A DNA stretch of 64,000 bases from contig NC_015564.1 in NCBI RefSeq assembly GCF_000214175.1, positions 372,001 to 436,000 of the forward strand, read 5' to 3'. The notes under the pieces are model-generated. The model was not told where the DNA came from. It ran no database searches and worked only from the letters and a program-made list of their open reading frames with translations. A program made the position numbers and the translations under genes. Positions 18,555 through 28,577 of the stretch are shown here, in pieces (the first letter of the stretch is position 1; each line of letters starts with the position of its first letter). Source of the stretch: Hoyosella subflava DQS3-9A1. GTDB lineage: Bacteria > Actinomycetota > Actinomycetes > Mycobacteriales > Mycobacteriaceae.

Positions 18555-19537
18555 AGCTGCCTCCACTTTCCGCTATTTTGGCTGATGCGCACGTCGTCAG
18601 TATCCCGCTGCGCGTGCGCTTCCGAGGGATCACGACGCGTGAGGCGACGCTCTTCCGTGGTCCAGCGGGCTGGGCCGAGTTTGCGCCCTTCCCCGAATAC
18701 GAGGATGCGGAGGCGTCGGCTTGGCTGGCCTCCGCGGTGGAAGCCGCATGGAACGGGCCGCCGCCCGCGCGCCGCGACGTCATCGCGGTTAACGCCACCG
18801 TTCCAGCAGTGTCCGCCGCTCGGGTGCCGGACATTCTCGCGCGATTCGCAGGGGCGAGAACTGCCAAGGTGAAGGTCGCGGAAAAAGGACAGTCACTGGC
18901 CGAGGACGTAGCTCGCGTGAATGCGGTCCGCGAACAGATTCCGAATGTCCGCGTCGACGCCAATGGTGCCTGGACCGTCAGTGATGCGCTGCGAGCGCTG
19001 GATGCGCTGCTGCAGCATGGACCGCTTGAGTACGTGGAGCAGCCCTGCCACACCGTTGAAGAACTCGCTGAACTGCGGCAGCGGCTCGACGGTGCCGTGC
19101 GGGTGGCGGCAGATGAAAGCATCCGCCGCGCCGATGACCCTTTTCGGGTGGTCGAGGCCGGCGGCGCTGATGTGGCAGTCCTCAAGGTCGCACCACTTGG
19201 AGGCGCGCGCCGTGTGGTCACAATCGCTGAGCGTTTAGGCGAAGCTGGAATCCCCGTGGTCGTTTCGAGCGCCCTTGATACCGTCGTCGGTATTTCTCTC
19301 GGCGCAGCAACGGCTGCGGCGCTCCCGGTGCTCGAGCTGGCCTGCGGGCTCGGTACGACGCAACTGCTCGCCGATGATGTGGGGCCGCCCATGGAATGGG
19401 CGGAAGGCGGCCTCCGGATAGGGTCGGCGACGGTAGACGAACTGGCTTTGAGACGGCTCGCGGCGTCAGAGGAGTGCACGAAATGGTGGCGGGAGCGGCT
19501 GACGCGGTGTTACACGGTGCTGGCTACTCAGGCGTGA
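18551..19537 (+). CDS. menC: o-Succinylbenzoate synthase MenC
   Basis: 328-residue enolase-superfamily enzyme that dehydrates SHCHC to o-succinylbenzoate. The catalytic lysine pair is in AKVKVAEKG, metal ligands in RVDANGAW, YVEQPC and ADES, and the second catalytic lysine in VLKVAPLGGARR. The GTG at 18551 overlaps the fprB stop, so translation is probably coupled. Its last 14 bases overlap the end of the convergent flavin-reductase gene. Confidence 0.93.
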   Translation: MKLPPLSAILADAHVVSIPLRVRFRGITTREATLFRGPAGWAEFAPFPEYEDAEASAWLASAVEAAWNGPPPARRDVIAVNATVPAVSAARVPDILARFAGARTAKVKVAEKGQSLAEDVARVNAVREQIPNVRVDANGAWTVSDALRALDALLQHGPLEYVEQPCHTVEELAELRQRLDGAVRVAADESIRRADDPFRVVEAGGADVAVLKVAPLGGARRVVTIAERLGEAGIPVVVSSALDTVVGISLGAATAAALPVLELACGLGTTQLLADDVGPPMEWAEGGLRIGSATVDELALRRLAASEECTKWWRERLTRCYTVLATQA

Positions 19538-20129
19538 TTGGCCGTGCGACCTGACGGGTTTCCGGTGTGAGACCCCATTCGGTGCGGCCGAACCGGCTGA
19601 GCGGTGCGATCGCTTGCGTCGCAGGGAGCCCGTCGTCGTCGAGGGTGCTGCTGTTGGCGGTGACGAAGACGACGCGGCCGAGAATCAGATGTGAGTTACC
19701 GATGCTGATGACTTGTTCGCGGACACATTCGAAACTGACAGGTGCCGCTTTGACTCGGAGCGGCCGAACCTTGACGCTCGGAGCTGAGACGACCTTGAGG
19801 GCCTCGAATTCGCTCACTCCGGCGTCATACGCAGCTGAACTTCCGTTGACCTGGTCAATGAGCAGCTCAGATGTGAGATTGACGACGAACTCGCCGGTCG
19901 CCTCGATGTTCGCGAGACTGTCCTTCCGGCCAACCGAGGTGAACTGGACGATTGGCGGGTGCACGCTCGCGATGGTGAAAAAGCTGTACGGTGCGAGGTT
20001 GTCCACACCCTCGGCGGACTGGGTGGAAACCCAGGCAATCGGCCTCGGAATCACACTCGACGTGAGCAGCTGATAGACGCGATCAGGGTCCATGAGCGTG
20101 GGGTCGAAATGGGTTCGCACGGAGGACAT
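19524..20129 (-). CDS. Flavin reductase-like (FMN-binding split-barrel) protein
   Basis: 201-residue protein of the flavin-reductase-like split-barrel family. SVIPRPIAWVSTQSAEGVDN, NLAPYSFFTIASVHPPIVQF and the GEFVVNLTS segments are the typical FMN-binding blocks. The ATG at 20129 has GAGGGTGAAACG close upstream; the longer frame to 20309 would run under menD. It is divergent from menD (start 20210) and convergent with menC. Substrate unknown. Confidence 0.85.
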   Translation of the reverse strand: MSSVRTHFDPTLMDPDRVYQLLTSSVIPRPIAWVSTQSAEGVDNLAPYSFFTIASVHPPIVQFTSVGRKDSLANIEATGEFVVNLTSELLIDQVNGSSAAYDAGVSEFEALKVVSAPSVKVRPLRVKAAPVSFECVREQVISIGNSHLILGRVVFVTANSSTLDDDGLPATQAIAPLSRFGRTEWGLTPETRQVARPITPE

Positions 20130-20209
20130 CGTTTCACCCTCGCGTTGACTTTTCCTAGTCGGACAGGGCTCGCTGCACGCGGGTGCGCGGAATCTGCCAC
20201 TCTGGTGAG

Positions 20210-21850
20210 GTGAACCCGTCCACAGCTCAGGCCCGCGCAGTCGTTGATGAACTGATTCGCGGTGGCGTTCGTGACGTCGTGCTCTGCCCCGGTTCGCGTA
20301 ACGCCCCACTGGCTTTTGCCCTGCATACGGCCGAAACGGCGGGCCGTATCCGGCTTCACGTCCGGATTGATGAGCGCACCGCGGGCTTCCTGGCCATTGG
20401 GCTGGCGCTCGGCTCGAAGCAGCCGGTACCTGTCGTCATGACTTCCGGCACCGCTGTGGCGAACCTCACTCCGGCCGTCTTCGAGGCGAACTATGCGCGC
20501 GTTCCCATGATCGTGCTGAGCGCAAACAGGCCGTACGAGTTGCTCGGCACTGGTGCCAACCAGACGGTCGAGCAGTTGGGAATGTTTGGGAACCAGGTCC
20601 GCGCGTGCATCAGCCTGGGGATCGCGGAAGCTGATCGCGATCAGAACAGTCAGTGGCGTTCGGCCGTGTGCCGGGTGCTCGCTGCTGCGCGCGGTGACCG
20701 GACGGGCAATGCAGGCCCCGTGCAGTTTGACTTACCTCTGCGTGAACCGCTCGTCCCCAGCCCTGGTGAGGGAGACGAACCTCCGGGCCGGGAGGGCGGC
20801 CAGCCCTGGACGGAGACCCCGCACACCCTGTTCGACATTCCGCTGCCGATTGACCTATCGCGCGACACGATCGTTATCTCAGGGCACGGTTCGGGTGCCC
20901 ACCCTGAACTTGACGGCATGCCGACGGTCGCCGAGCCCACGGCCCCAGTCCATGGTTTTCCGGTGCATCCGTACGCGCTGGCCGAACTTAGACCGCAGCA
21001 GGCGATTATCACCGGCCGTCCCACCCTGCATCGCGCCGTTTCGTCAGTCCTCGCTGACCCTAAAGTCGCGGTCTATGCACTCACAACGGGTCCGCGGTGG
21101 CCCGATGTTTCGGGCAACCTCACCGCGGCGGGAACGCGTGCGGTCATCTCGGGTACACCGCGTGACGAGTGGCTTGAGCAGGCCAGGGTGCTCTCGGCTG
21201 CCGCGTTCGAAGTAATGGATGACGAGCTTGCGCATCACCCGAAGAGCACTGGTCTGCATGTGGCGAGCGAGGTGGTCCGGCGAGTTCATCCGGGGGATCT
21301 GCTCATTCTCGGAGCATCAAACCCAGTGCGTGATGCTGCGCTGGCTGGGACAGTCCCGCCGGGCGCCTCCGTTGTCTCGAATCGCGGTGTTGCGGGCATC
21401 GACGGAACGGTGTCGACAGCGATCGGAGCGGCCTCGGCGCATGGGGGACGCGCAATTGCTTTGATAGGTGACCTGACGTTCCTTCATGACAGTTCAGGAT
21501 TGCTACTGGGTCCGCAGGAGCCGAGACCTCAGGACCTTACGGTCGTCGTGGCTAACGACGACGGCGGCGGGATCTTCGAACTGTTAGAACAGGGTGACCC
21601 TGTGTATGCGGGTGCGTTCGAGCGGATCTTCGGGACGCCGCATGGTGTGAATGTATCTGCGGTATGTCAGGCGTACGGAGTCCCCTACATTCAGACAGAT
21701 GCCGACGGACTCGGTGCCGTCCTTGATCGTGGTGCGGCTGACACCGGTGGATTACGCGTCGTGGAAGTGCGTACCGACCGCTCGGGCTTGCGTGAGCTGC
21801 ACGCTGCAGTGCGCAATGGCATATCGGAGCGTGCTCAGCGGATGCACTGA
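20210..21850 (+). CDS. menD: SEPHCHC synthase MenD
   Basis: 546-residue thiamine-diphosphate enzyme that joins isochorismate and 2-oxoglutarate at the first committed step of menaquinone synthesis. N-terminal [14 protein letters not shown] with the following [15 protein letters not shown], central [14 protein letters not shown], and a C-terminal ThDP/metal site ([15 protein letters not shown] followed by [14 protein letters not shown]) are intact. The GTG at 20210 ([11 protein letters not shown]) is chosen over the frame's opening at 20183. No ribosome site is evident, so the message could be leaderless. Confidence 0.94.
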   Translation: MNPSTAQARAVVDELIRGGVRDVVLCPGSRNAPLAFALHTAETAGRIRLHVRIDERTAGFLAIGLALGSKQPVPVVMTSGTAVANLTPAVFEANYARVPMIVLSANRPYELLGTGANQTVEQLGMFGNQVRACISLGIAEADRDQNSQWRSAVCRVLAAARGDRTGNAGPVQFDLPLREPLVPSPGEGDEPPGREGGQPWTETPHTLFDIPLPIDLSRDTIVISGHGSGAHPELDGMPTVAEPTAPVHGFPVHPYALAELRPQQAIITGRPTLHRAVSSVLADPKVAVYALTTGPRWPDVSGNLTAAGTRAVISGTPRDEWLEQARVLSAAAFEVMDDELAHHPKSTGLHVASEVVRRVHPGDLLILGASNPVRDAALAGTVPPGASVVSNRGVAGIDGTVSTAIGAASAHGGRAIALIGDLTFLHDSSGLLLGPQEPRPQDLTVVVANDDGGGIFELLEQGDPVYAGAFERIFGTPHGVNVSAVCQAYGVPYIQTDADGLGAVLDRGAADTGGLRVVEVRTDRSGLRELHAAVRNGISERAQRMH

Positions 21851-21873
21851 ACCCCTCAGATACGCTCTGAGTC

Positions 21874-22299
21874 GTGAGGTTCCGGATGCTGAGGCGCGCG
21901 AAGGTAGCGGTGTACCTTGTCGCGGGCGGGATCTCCATGCTGGCGGTGATTCTCGTGATCGGCTGCTGGCGCAACGACATGATCATCGAAGCCGACATGG
22001 GTACGGCTACCGCGGAGGTGCTGGCTGCTGGAGTACGCAGGTCAGCGATTCTGTTCAGTACTCCAGACGGAATTCTGCACAACCCGCGGCTGGGTGTGCT
22101 CTACCCGACCGACCTGACTGCGGGGCAGCGAATCGAGGTCGAATACGCGAACCGCGATCCCGATCTGGTTCGTGTCGCGGGACGTGACGCCAAAGTCGCG
22201 GTCGTGCCCGCCCTCTCCGTCATTGTGGTGACGTGGGCGGCCGCCGCGCCGTTCCTGGTATATGTCCGCCGGGAGTTGCGGCATGCACAACCCAGCTGA
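21874..22299 (+). CDS. DUF3592-like membrane protein (Rv0556-type)
   Basis: 141-residue protein with an N-terminal helix (about 10-30), an extracytoplasmic domain including GVLYPTDLTAGQRIEVEYAN, and a C-terminal helix (about 109-130). It matches the DUF3592-like protein that follows menD in M. tuberculosis (Rv0556). The GTG at 21874 is preceded by TACGCT with 7 bases between, consistent with a leaderless transcript. Function unknown. Confidence 0.78.
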   Translation: MRFRMLRRAKVAVYLVAGGISMLAVILVIGCWRNDMIIEADMGTATAEVLAAGVRRSAILFSTPDGILHNPRLGVLYPTDLTAGQRIEVEYANRDPDLVRVAGRDAKVAVVPALSVIVVTWAAAAPFLVYVRRELRHAQPS

Positions 22300-22397
22300 G
22301 CGGGCGGTCCGGGTGTAAACAAGAGATTCAGCTGCGGTTCGCCTGACCGTCACGTGCCGATTTCTCCGATTTCCCTGAAATGCGCGACGCTGAGAGC

Positions 22398-23537
22398 ATG
22401 CGAGTAGCGGTCGTGACCGAATCCTTCCTGCCGAATGTCAACGGTGTGACTAATTCCGTTCTCCGAGTACTCGAGCATCTCAAGCGTGGCGGTCATGAAG
22501 CGATCGTGATCGCACCGGATGCGGTGGGCGGCGAGATTGCGGTACCGGAGTATGAAGGCTTCCCTGTCTATCGGGTTCCTGCGGTCATGGTGCCGATGGT
22601 GACATCGCTGCCAGTCGGGCTGCCGCAGCCGTGGATGACCGATGTGATGCGCACGTTTGATCCCGACGTTGTGCACCTGGCCTCGCCATTCTTGCTGGGG
22701 GCGGGTGGATTGGGTGCCGCGCGTCGTCTCGATGTGCCGACTGTCGCGGTTTTTCAGACGGACGTCGCGGGTTTCGCGTGCAGCTACGGGCTAGGCCTGA
22801 CGGCGCGGGCCGCGTGGCGGTGGACTCGCAAGCTGCACCGCGGCGCAACGCGCACCCTCGCTCCGTCCACAGCATCCGTTGCCGATCTTGAGCGCCACGG
22901 CGTTCCGCGCGTTCATCGCTGGGGCCGTGGCGTCGATATTGATCGGTTCACTCCGACTCGTCGCAGCGCCGAGTTGCGCGAACGGTGGAGTCCTGAAGGA
23001 AAACTGATCGTCGGATTCGTCGGTCGGCTTGCTCCTGAAAAGCACGTGGAGCGCCTCGCTGCGCTCAACCACTGTGAGGATGTCCAGGTCGTTGCCGTCG
23101 GTGACGGCCCCGATCGCCTGAAGCTGCAGGCGCGCATGCCGAAGGCAATTTTTACGGGCCACCTTGGTGGAATCGAGCTTGCGCAGGCATACGCCAGCTT
23201 CGATGTCTTCGTCCACCCGGGGGAGTATGAAACGTTTTGTCAGGCGGTGCAGGAGGCTCTCGCGAGCGGCATCCCAGTCATCGGGCCCGATGCTGGCGGC
23301 CCGAAAGATCTGATCGCGCACGCGCGGACGGGGTTTTTGCTTCCAGTTCCGCACTTCGAGGAGTTGCTCCCCGACGCGGTCGGCGCTTTTGCGCATCCGG
23401 TCGCACGGTCGCAGTTTGGGCGCGCGGCGCGCCGGTCAGTGATGCGGCGGACCTGGCCGGCGATCTGTGACGAGCTTTTGGGCCACTATTCCGAGGTGAC
23501 GGGTCATGACCGTGCTCCGCTTGCCGTATCCGCCTGA
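22398..23537 (+). CDS. mgtA: GDP-mannose-dependent alpha-mannosyltransferase MgtA
   Basis: 379-residue GT4 glycosyltransferase (GT-B fold). The N-terminal [20 protein letters not shown] and the C-terminal donor site [20 protein letters not shown] with the EX7E motif identify the MgtA/PimB-like group that mannosylates a glucuronosyl diacylglycerol anchor in corynebacteria and mycobacteria. The ATG at 22398 ([10 protein letters not shown]) is preferred over the upstream ATG at 22380. The order menD-DUF3592-mgtA-menG is the same as Rv0555-Rv0558. Confidence 0.88.
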   Translation: MRVAVVTESFLPNVNGVTNSVLRVLEHLKRGGHEAIVIAPDAVGGEIAVPEYEGFPVYRVPAVMVPMVTSLPVGLPQPWMTDVMRTFDPDVVHLASPFLLGAGGLGAARRLDVPTVAVFQTDVAGFACSYGLGLTARAAWRWTRKLHRGATRTLAPSTASVADLERHGVPRVHRWGRGVDIDRFTPTRRSAELRERWSPEGKLIVGFVGRLAPEKHVERLAALNHCEDVQVVAVGDGPDRLKLQARMPKAIFTGHLGGIELAQAYASFDVFVHPGEYETFCQAVQEALASGIPVIGPDAGGPKDLIAHARTGFLLPVPHFEELLPDAVGAFAHPVARSQFGRAARRSVMRRTWPAICDELLGHYSEVTGHDRAPLAVSA

Positions 23538-23582
23538 GTCCGGTTACTGCCAGGGAAAGATGCACCGGGTAGTTTCGATCTC

Positions 23583-24293
23583 GTGACGAGTGTTGAGCCC
23601 CCGGAGCTTTTGCGTGCAACTCTGGATAAGAACCCCCATGACGTCGCGTCGATGTTCGATGGAGTGGCGCGGCGGTACGACGTAACCAACACGGTCCTCT
23701 CGTTCGGTCGTGATCGAGTGTGGCGTAAGGCGACGCGCCGCGCGCTCAGGCTGCAGCCGGGTGAGTCGGTTCTCGATCTTGCGGCGGGGACCGGAGTGTC
23801 CACCGTTGAGCTCACGCGGTCCGGTGCCTGGGTGGTGGCTGCGGATTTCTCTAAAGGAATGTTGCAGGCGGGCCGGTTCCGGCGAGTTCCAATGGTCGCG
23901 GGCGATGCGCTGCACCTGCCGTTTGCGGACGAGTCGTTCGATGCCGCAACGATCTCGTTCGGTTTGCGCAATGTCATTGATATCGATGCCGCGCTTGCCG
24001 AGTTGCGCCGGGTGACGAAGCGTGGCGGCCGTTTGGTCGTGTGTGAGTTCTCGACGCCGGTTGTTCCAGTTTTCAGCACTGCCTACATGGAGTACCTGAT
24101 GCGAGCTCTGCCTGCGGTTGCGCGAGCTGTGAGTTCGAATCCGGATGCGTACGTTTACCTCGCCGAGTCGATCAGGGCGTGGCCGGATCAGGCGGGTCTC
24201 GCGCGCCGAATCGTGGCGAGCGGCTGGTCGGACGTGCAGTGGCGGAACCTCACCGGTGGCGTTGTCGCATTGCATCGCGCCGTGCGGCGGTGA
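23583..24293 (+). CDS. menG: Demethylmenaquinone C-methyltransferase MenG (UbiE family)
   Basis: 236-residue SAM-dependent methyltransferase with motif [13 protein letters not shown], motif [13 protein letters not shown] and motif [23 protein letters not shown] typical of UbiE/MenG. It performs the last step of menaquinone synthesis. The start is GTG at 23583, 45 bases after the mgtA stop. It ends the forward-strand menaquinone group. Confidence 0.94.
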   Translation: MTSVEPPELLRATLDKNPHDVASMFDGVARRYDVTNTVLSFGRDRVWRKATRRALRLQPGESVLDLAAGTGVSTVELTRSGAWVVAADFSKGMLQAGRFRRVPMVAGDALHLPFADESFDAATISFGLRNVIDIDAALAELRRVTKRGGRLVVCEFSTPVVPVFSTAYMEYLMRALPAVARAVSSNPDAYVYLAESIRAWPDQAGLARRIVASGWSDVQWRNLTGGVVALHRAVRR

Positions 24294-24324
24294 GGCTGGC
24301 CGCGGATACCCGGCAGGCAGTAGA

Positions 24325-24341
24325 TGTGACAAACTGTCACA
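24325..24341. promoter_or_regulatory. Palindromic operator candidate
   Basis: TGTGACAAACTGTCACA: perfect 7-base arms around a 3-base centre, 37 bases before the CoA-transferase ATG. The TGACA-N3-TGTCA core is the shape many TetR-family operators have, and a TetR gene lies just past the CoA transferase. Confidence 0.55.
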
Positions 24342-24378
24342 CGTACTAGCTCGCGTTGATCGAAAAGGAGACAGCCCT

Positions 24379-25524
24379 ATGCCTGGACCGCTTCATGGTG
24401 TGCGCGTGGTTGAAATGGCAGGACTGGCACCGGGGCCATTTGGCTGCATGTTGCTCGCCGATCTCGGCGCTGAAGTCCTCCGCGTGGAACGTGCCGGTGG
24501 GGGCGGGGGCCTCGTGCCACCACAAGGCCCGATGGACCGTGGCAAGAACACGATCGCAGTGGACCTCAAATCCGACTCCGGACGTGCGGTCGTACGCGAA
24601 CTGGCCGGGAATGCGGATGTCTTCGTGGAGGGCTACCGTCCAGGCGTAGCGGAGCGCTTGGGCATCGGACCCGATGACTTACTGGGAATCAACCCGCGCC
24701 TCATCTACGGCCGAATCACCGGATGGGGACAAGACGGGCCGCTCGCGCCCCGCGCTGGGCACGACATCAACTACGCAGCGATCTCTGGAGGGCTCGACCT
24801 GCTTGGCAGGGCGGGTGATCCCCCCACGCCGCCAGCCAACATTCTGGCCGATTTCGCGGGCGGTGGCATGCTTCTCGCGCTGGGCGTGCTCGCTGCACTG
24901 CATGAGCGGCAGAACTCGGGCAAGGGCCAGGTAGTGGATGCAGCGATGGTCGACGGCGCGGCGCTGCTGACCACGTTCATGCACGGCATGCACGCGAACG
25001 GACTGTGGAATGGGCCGCGCGGCACAAACCTCCTCGACGGTGGTGCAGCGTGCTACGGCACCTACGAAACATCGGACGGCGGCTACATGGCAGTAGGCGC
25101 TCTGGAGCCCCAGTTTTACGCGGAGCTTGTCGCGAAGCTCGAACTGGAGAATACCGATGAACTGCCCTTCCACTTGGACCTGAGTCAAGCTGAGCGCCTG
25201 CGCGAGGTCCTCGCCGAAACGTTCCGGAAGCGGACACTCGCTGAGTGGGCCGAAGTGTTCGCGGACTCTGATGCGTGCGCGACCCCTGTCGTCTCAGCAT
25301 GGGAAGCGCATAAGCACCCGCACAATCAGGCGCGTCAGGCATACATCGAGGTCGGAGGTCTCGTCCAGCCCGCTCCCGCCCCCCGTTTCAGCCGCACGCC
25401 TGCAGCCGTGCCGTCGCCAGCTGGCGACAATGGCGGCGCAGAGGCGTCCGGCGAGATCCTGAAGAACTGGGGTCTTAGTGACAGCGCCGTCGCCGCCGCC
25501 CGCGAGGGTGGGGGCCTCGGCTAG
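24379..25524 (+). CDS. CoA-transferase family III / alpha-methylacyl-CoA racemase-like protein
   Basis: 381-residue protein of the CaiB/BaiF family. The N-terminal GVRVVEMAGLAPGPFGCMLLADLGAEVLRVER-type opening, the FVEGYRPGVAERLG segment and GHDINYAAISG (carrying the racemase catalytic aspartate) place it closest to alpha-methylacyl-CoA racemases, which epimerise branched acyl-CoAs such as bile-acid or sterol side chains. The ATG at 24379 has a perfect AAGGAG. A palindrome lies upstream and a convergent TetR gene downstream. A true CoA transferase role cannot be excluded. Confidence 0.87.
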   Translation: MPGPLHGVRVVEMAGLAPGPFGCMLLADLGAEVLRVERAGGGGGLVPPQGPMDRGKNTIAVDLKSDSGRAVVRELAGNADVFVEGYRPGVAERLGIGPDDLLGINPRLIYGRITGWGQDGPLAPRAGHDINYAAISGGLDLLGRAGDPPTPPANILADFAGGGMLLALGVLAALHERQNSGKGQVVDAAMVDGAALLTTFMHGMHANGLWNGPRGTNLLDGGAACYGTYETSDGGYMAVGALEPQFYAELVAKLELENTDELPFHLDLSQAERLREVLAETFRKRTLAEWAEVFADSDACATPVVSAWEAHKHPHNQARQAYIEVGGLVQPAPAPRFSRTPAAVPSPAGDNGGAEASGEILKNWGLSDSAVAAAREGGGLG

Positions 25525-25553
25525 CGATTGGCGTACCTGACCGCGCGAGGAAC

Positions 25554-26318
25554 TTACTGGGCGATAAGCAAGGGTCTGATATCGCCCGTAAGTTCTGACA
25601 GAGGAGTGTCCGGGTCGATCTCTATCCCGAGATCGCTCAGGCTGCCGTGAATCACATGCCACGCACTACGGCTCACTAGCTCAGCCAGTTTGTCCTTCGA
25701 GATCGATCGCGTTCGGCTGCTTAGCCAGCGGTTGACCGCTGCGTCGACAAGGCCGATCACGCCGAACGCGATCGTCTCAGCACCAGACTCGTCAGCGCCG
25801 GCCCGGCGCAGCGCCGTGGCGAACACGTCCGTGACGTATAGCCCGATCGCGGTCTTCGTCCCGGAGACGACTTTGGAAACGGTTGCTGGTCTGCGCTTCG
25901 AACCGCTGCCGAGGAAATGGTGCAGATTAGGGTGTTCCGCAATCCACGACACGTAGGTGTTGATCGCGCGAACGATCGCAGTTTCAGCTTTGCCTTCGGG
26001 GGCAAGTGCGGGCGCGAGCGACACCATCAGCGTCGACACGATGTGGCCGCGCACCTGCTCGTCGAGGTCACCTCGTTCACGGAAGAGGCGATAGACAACT
26101 GACCGGGGGAGTCCCGCGCGCGCGGCGATCTGCTGAACGCCCACCCCGGCGCCTTCCGCGTCGATCGCGCTCATCGCCGCGTCGAGTACCTGGTTCCGCC
26201 GCGCGGCTTTGTGGTCTTCCCAGCGCAGACTGCGGCCGTCCACCGGCGCTTCCGGCCCTGAACTGCGATCGCTCTCATCTCCCGACACATCCTGAAGCTT
26301 ACTTAGTGTCTGAGACAT
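25554..26318 (-). CDS. TetR-family transcriptional regulator
   Basis: 254-residue regulator. The N-terminal helix-turn-helix (LDAAMSAIDAEGAGVGVQQI then AARAGLPRSVVYRLFRERGD) sits after a 40-residue charged extension, and the larger C-terminal ligand-binding domain is alpha-helical. The ATG at 26318 is taken; another in-frame start is eight codons earlier. It faces the CoA-transferase gene tail to tail with 29 bases between stops, so regulation of that gene through the palindrome at 24325 is plausible but not shown. Confidence 0.9.
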   Translation of the reverse strand: MSQTLSKLQDVSGDESDRSSGPEAPVDGRSLRWEDHKAARRNQVLDAAMSAIDAEGAGVGVQQIAARAGLPRSVVYRLFRERGDLDEQVRGHIVSTLMVSLAPALAPEGKAETAIVRAINTYVSWIAEHPNLHHFLGSGSKRRPATVSKVVSGTKTAIGLYVTDVFATALRRAGADESGAETIAFGVIGLVDAAVNRWLSSRTRSISKDKLAELVSRSAWHVIHGSLSDLGIEIDPDTPLSELTGDIRPLLIAQ

Positions 26319-26535
26319 TCGAGTTACGGCGATGCCGGGCACTCAGTGAAAGAGTGGTGTTGGGCCCAATCCGCGCAGTCAGCGAGGTGCGCAAGCCCGG
26401 CATTCGCTACGGTGTTTCCGTGGCGGGGAGACAACAAGTATTCGAAGTCTTCCGCGGGATGCCACTGTGAGAGGGTCTAGAGACAACCGAGCCGCGGATA
26501 AGTTCCGGCGCTCTGACAGGACGGGTGCGCACATC

Positions 26536-27576
26536 GTGAATCGCGACGACTCAGTGCACGAGGCGGGGGGCAGTTTGTCGGGCAGCACGGTTGCCGGTAT
26601 CGATATCGGAGATCCGGAAATGGCTTCGCGCGTCCAGGCGTCGCTGAGCGAAGTCGAGGCGCTCCTCATCGAAGAGCTTTCGGCGGGAGAAGAGTTTCTG
26701 ACCGAGACAGCGCTCTACCTCGCGAAAGCCGGCGGTAAGCGGTTCCGGCCGCTGTTCACTGTGCTCTGCGGCAAACTCGGTCCGGAACCTGAGAGTTCAT
26801 CAATCGTGACAGCGGCAGCGGTCGTTGAGATGGTGCACCTCGCGACGCTGTACCACGACGACGTCATGGATGAAGCGACAATGCGCCGGGGCGCGGTGAG
26901 CGCGAACGAACGGTGGAGCAATAGCGTCGCGATCCTCGCTGGTGACTATCTCTTCGCACACGCATCGCGACTTCTGTCGACGCTTGGGCCAGAAGCGGTC
27001 CGCGTCATTGCTGAGACATTCGCTGAGCTGGTCACCGGACAGATGCGGGAAACTATCGGTGCAAAGTCATCGGAAGATCCTGTCGCGCATTATCTGACCG
27101 TCATCCGGGAGAAGACCGCTTCACTGATTGCCGCTTGCGGGAAGTTCGGCGGCACTTTCTCCGGGGCGGACGCCGCGCAAGTCGATCGTCTAGACCGTCT
27201 CGGAGACGCGGTCGGGATGGCCTTCCAGATTTGCGACGACATCATCGACATTTCGTCGGTCTCGGAGAAATCAGGCAAGACACCAGGCACCGACCTCCGC
27301 GAAGGCGTGCGCACGCTGCCGATGCTTTATGCCCTTCAAGACACAGGGCCAGCCGCTGAGCGCTTGCACGAACTGTTGAGCGGACCTATCACCAGTGATC
27401 CGGAGGTCGATGAAGCGCTCGGCCTACTGAGGCAGTCAGAAGGCTTGCGGCGTGCCCGCGCCACCCTCCACGGCTATGCAGAGCGTGCGCGCGCGGAACT
27501 CCGTGTCCTGCCACAAGGACCTGCCAACGAGGCGCTGAACAGGCTGATCGAGTACACGATCGCGCGGGTCGGGTGA
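26536..27576 (+). CDS. grcC: Polyprenyl diphosphate synthase (GrcC-type)
   Basis: 346-residue trans-prenyl synthase with FARM HDDVMDEATMRRG and SARM CDDIIDI aspartate-rich motifs, and GGKRFRPLF near the N-terminus. It resembles GrcC1 (Rv0562), which sits in the same position between menG and htpX in M. tuberculosis and is presumed to make the menaquinone side chain for MenA. The start is uncertain: GTG 26536 gives a length close to the M. tuberculosis protein, while GTG 26467 would add 23 residues. Confidence 0.92.
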   Translation: MNRDDSVHEAGGSLSGSTVAGIDIGDPEMASRVQASLSEVEALLIEELSAGEEFLTETALYLAKAGGKRFRPLFTVLCGKLGPEPESSSIVTAAAVVEMVHLATLYHDDVMDEATMRRGAVSANERWSNSVAILAGDYLFAHASRLLSTLGPEAVRVIAETFAELVTGQMRETIGAKSSEDPVAHYLTVIREKTASLIAACGKFGGTFSGADAAQVDRLDRLGDAVGMAFQICDDIIDISSVSEKSGKTPGTDLREGVRTLPMLYALQDTGPAAERLHELLSGPITSDPEVDEALGLLRQSEGLRRARATLHGYAERARAELRVLPQGPANEALNRLIEYTIARVG

Positions 27577-27713
27577 GCCTTACTGCGTGATCCCTGCAAC
27601 CGCTGGAACCTCTTGTACCACCCTGCTCGTTTACAAAGCGGTGGTTCAGCTTGGCGCTGGTGAGCAGCGGTATTGGCAGTTACTCAAGGGCAGGCAGAGA
27701 TCGGAGAACGGCG

Positions 27714-28577
27714 ATGGCCGGTCATGCGAATGGTCTGAAGACTGCGTTACTTCTCGGTGTGATGTCGGCGCTGATCGTATTTGCCGGTTCGCTTTTCGGC
27801 AGCCCCACGATGCTGTGGCTAGCCATCTTTTTCGCGCTGGGAATGAACGGATACGCGTACTTTTTCAGCGACAAACTTGCGTTGCGCGCGATGCGTGCAC
27901 GGCCAGTCTCCGAGTTAGAGGCGCCCGTGATGTATCGGATCGTCCGGGAGCTTGCGACAACCTCCCATAAGCCGATGCCCCGGCTGTACATCAGTCCCAC
28001 AAATGCCCCGAACGCGTTCGCGACTGGCCGGAATCCACGCAACGCTGCGGTGTGCTGCACGGCGGGGATTCTGCAACTCCTCTCCGAACGTGAACTCAGA
28101 GCCGTCCTGGGCCACGAACTGGCGCATGTATACAACCGGGACATACTGATTTCTTCCGTAGCTGGCGCCATGGCCTCAGCGGTGGCAGGGCTCGCAAATA
28201 TCGCACTTTTCACGTCGATCTTCAGTGGCCGGGACGACGACCGAAACCCCCTGGTGATGCTGATGGTTGCAATGCTCGGGCCGATCGCCGCTGCGCTCGT
28301 GCAGATGGCGGTGTCGAGATCACGTGAATTCCAGGCCGACGAGTCAGGCGCTCGCCTCACTGGCGACCCACTCGCTCTCGCTGCAGCGCTGAGAAAGATT
28401 GAACGCGGCGTAGCGCAGGCTCCGCTGCCCCCAGAGCCGCGCCTTGCCGCTGAGTCCCACTTGATGATCGCGAACCCGTTCCGGCCGGGGGAGCGGTTCG
28501 CGGGAATGTTCGCGTCTCATCCGCCGATGCACGAGCGAATCGCTCGCCTCGAACGTATGGCCAGGGATTACCGGTAG
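27714..28577 (+). CDS. htpX: Zinc metalloprotease HtpX
   Basis: 287-residue M48B membrane protease with N-terminal helices (about 12-30 and 34-52), the zinc-binding HELAH motif in [13 protein letters not shown], further helices after it, and the third ligand in [13 protein letters not shown]. It degrades misfolded membrane proteins. The ATG at 27714 has GGAGA upstream. It overlaps the convergent yajQ gene by 10 bases at the 3' end. Confidence 0.95.
   Translation: MAGHANGLKTALLLGVMSALIVFAGSLFGSPTMLWLAIFFALGMNGYAYFFSDKLALRAMRARPVSELEAPVMYRIVRELATTSHKPMPRLYISPTNAPNAFATGRNPRNAAVCCTAGILQLLSERELRAVLGHELAHVYNRDILISSVAGAMASAVAGLANIALFTSIFSGRDDDRNPLVMLMVAMLGPIAAALVQMAVSRSREFQADESGARLTGDPLALAAALRKIERGVAQAPLPPEPRLAAESHLMIANPFRPGERFAGMFASHPPMHERIARLERMARDYR

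Noticed and set aside
24325-24341. CRP/GlxR binding site TGTGA-TCACA
   Set aside because: The half-sites are separated by 7 bases, whereas CRP-type sites have 6. The symmetry fits a 7-3-7 TetR-type palindrome better.
26307-26317. TGTCTGAGACA palindrome at the TetR start as an autoregulatory operator
   Set aside because: It is only 11 bases, lies over the start codon, and does not match the palindrome at 24325.
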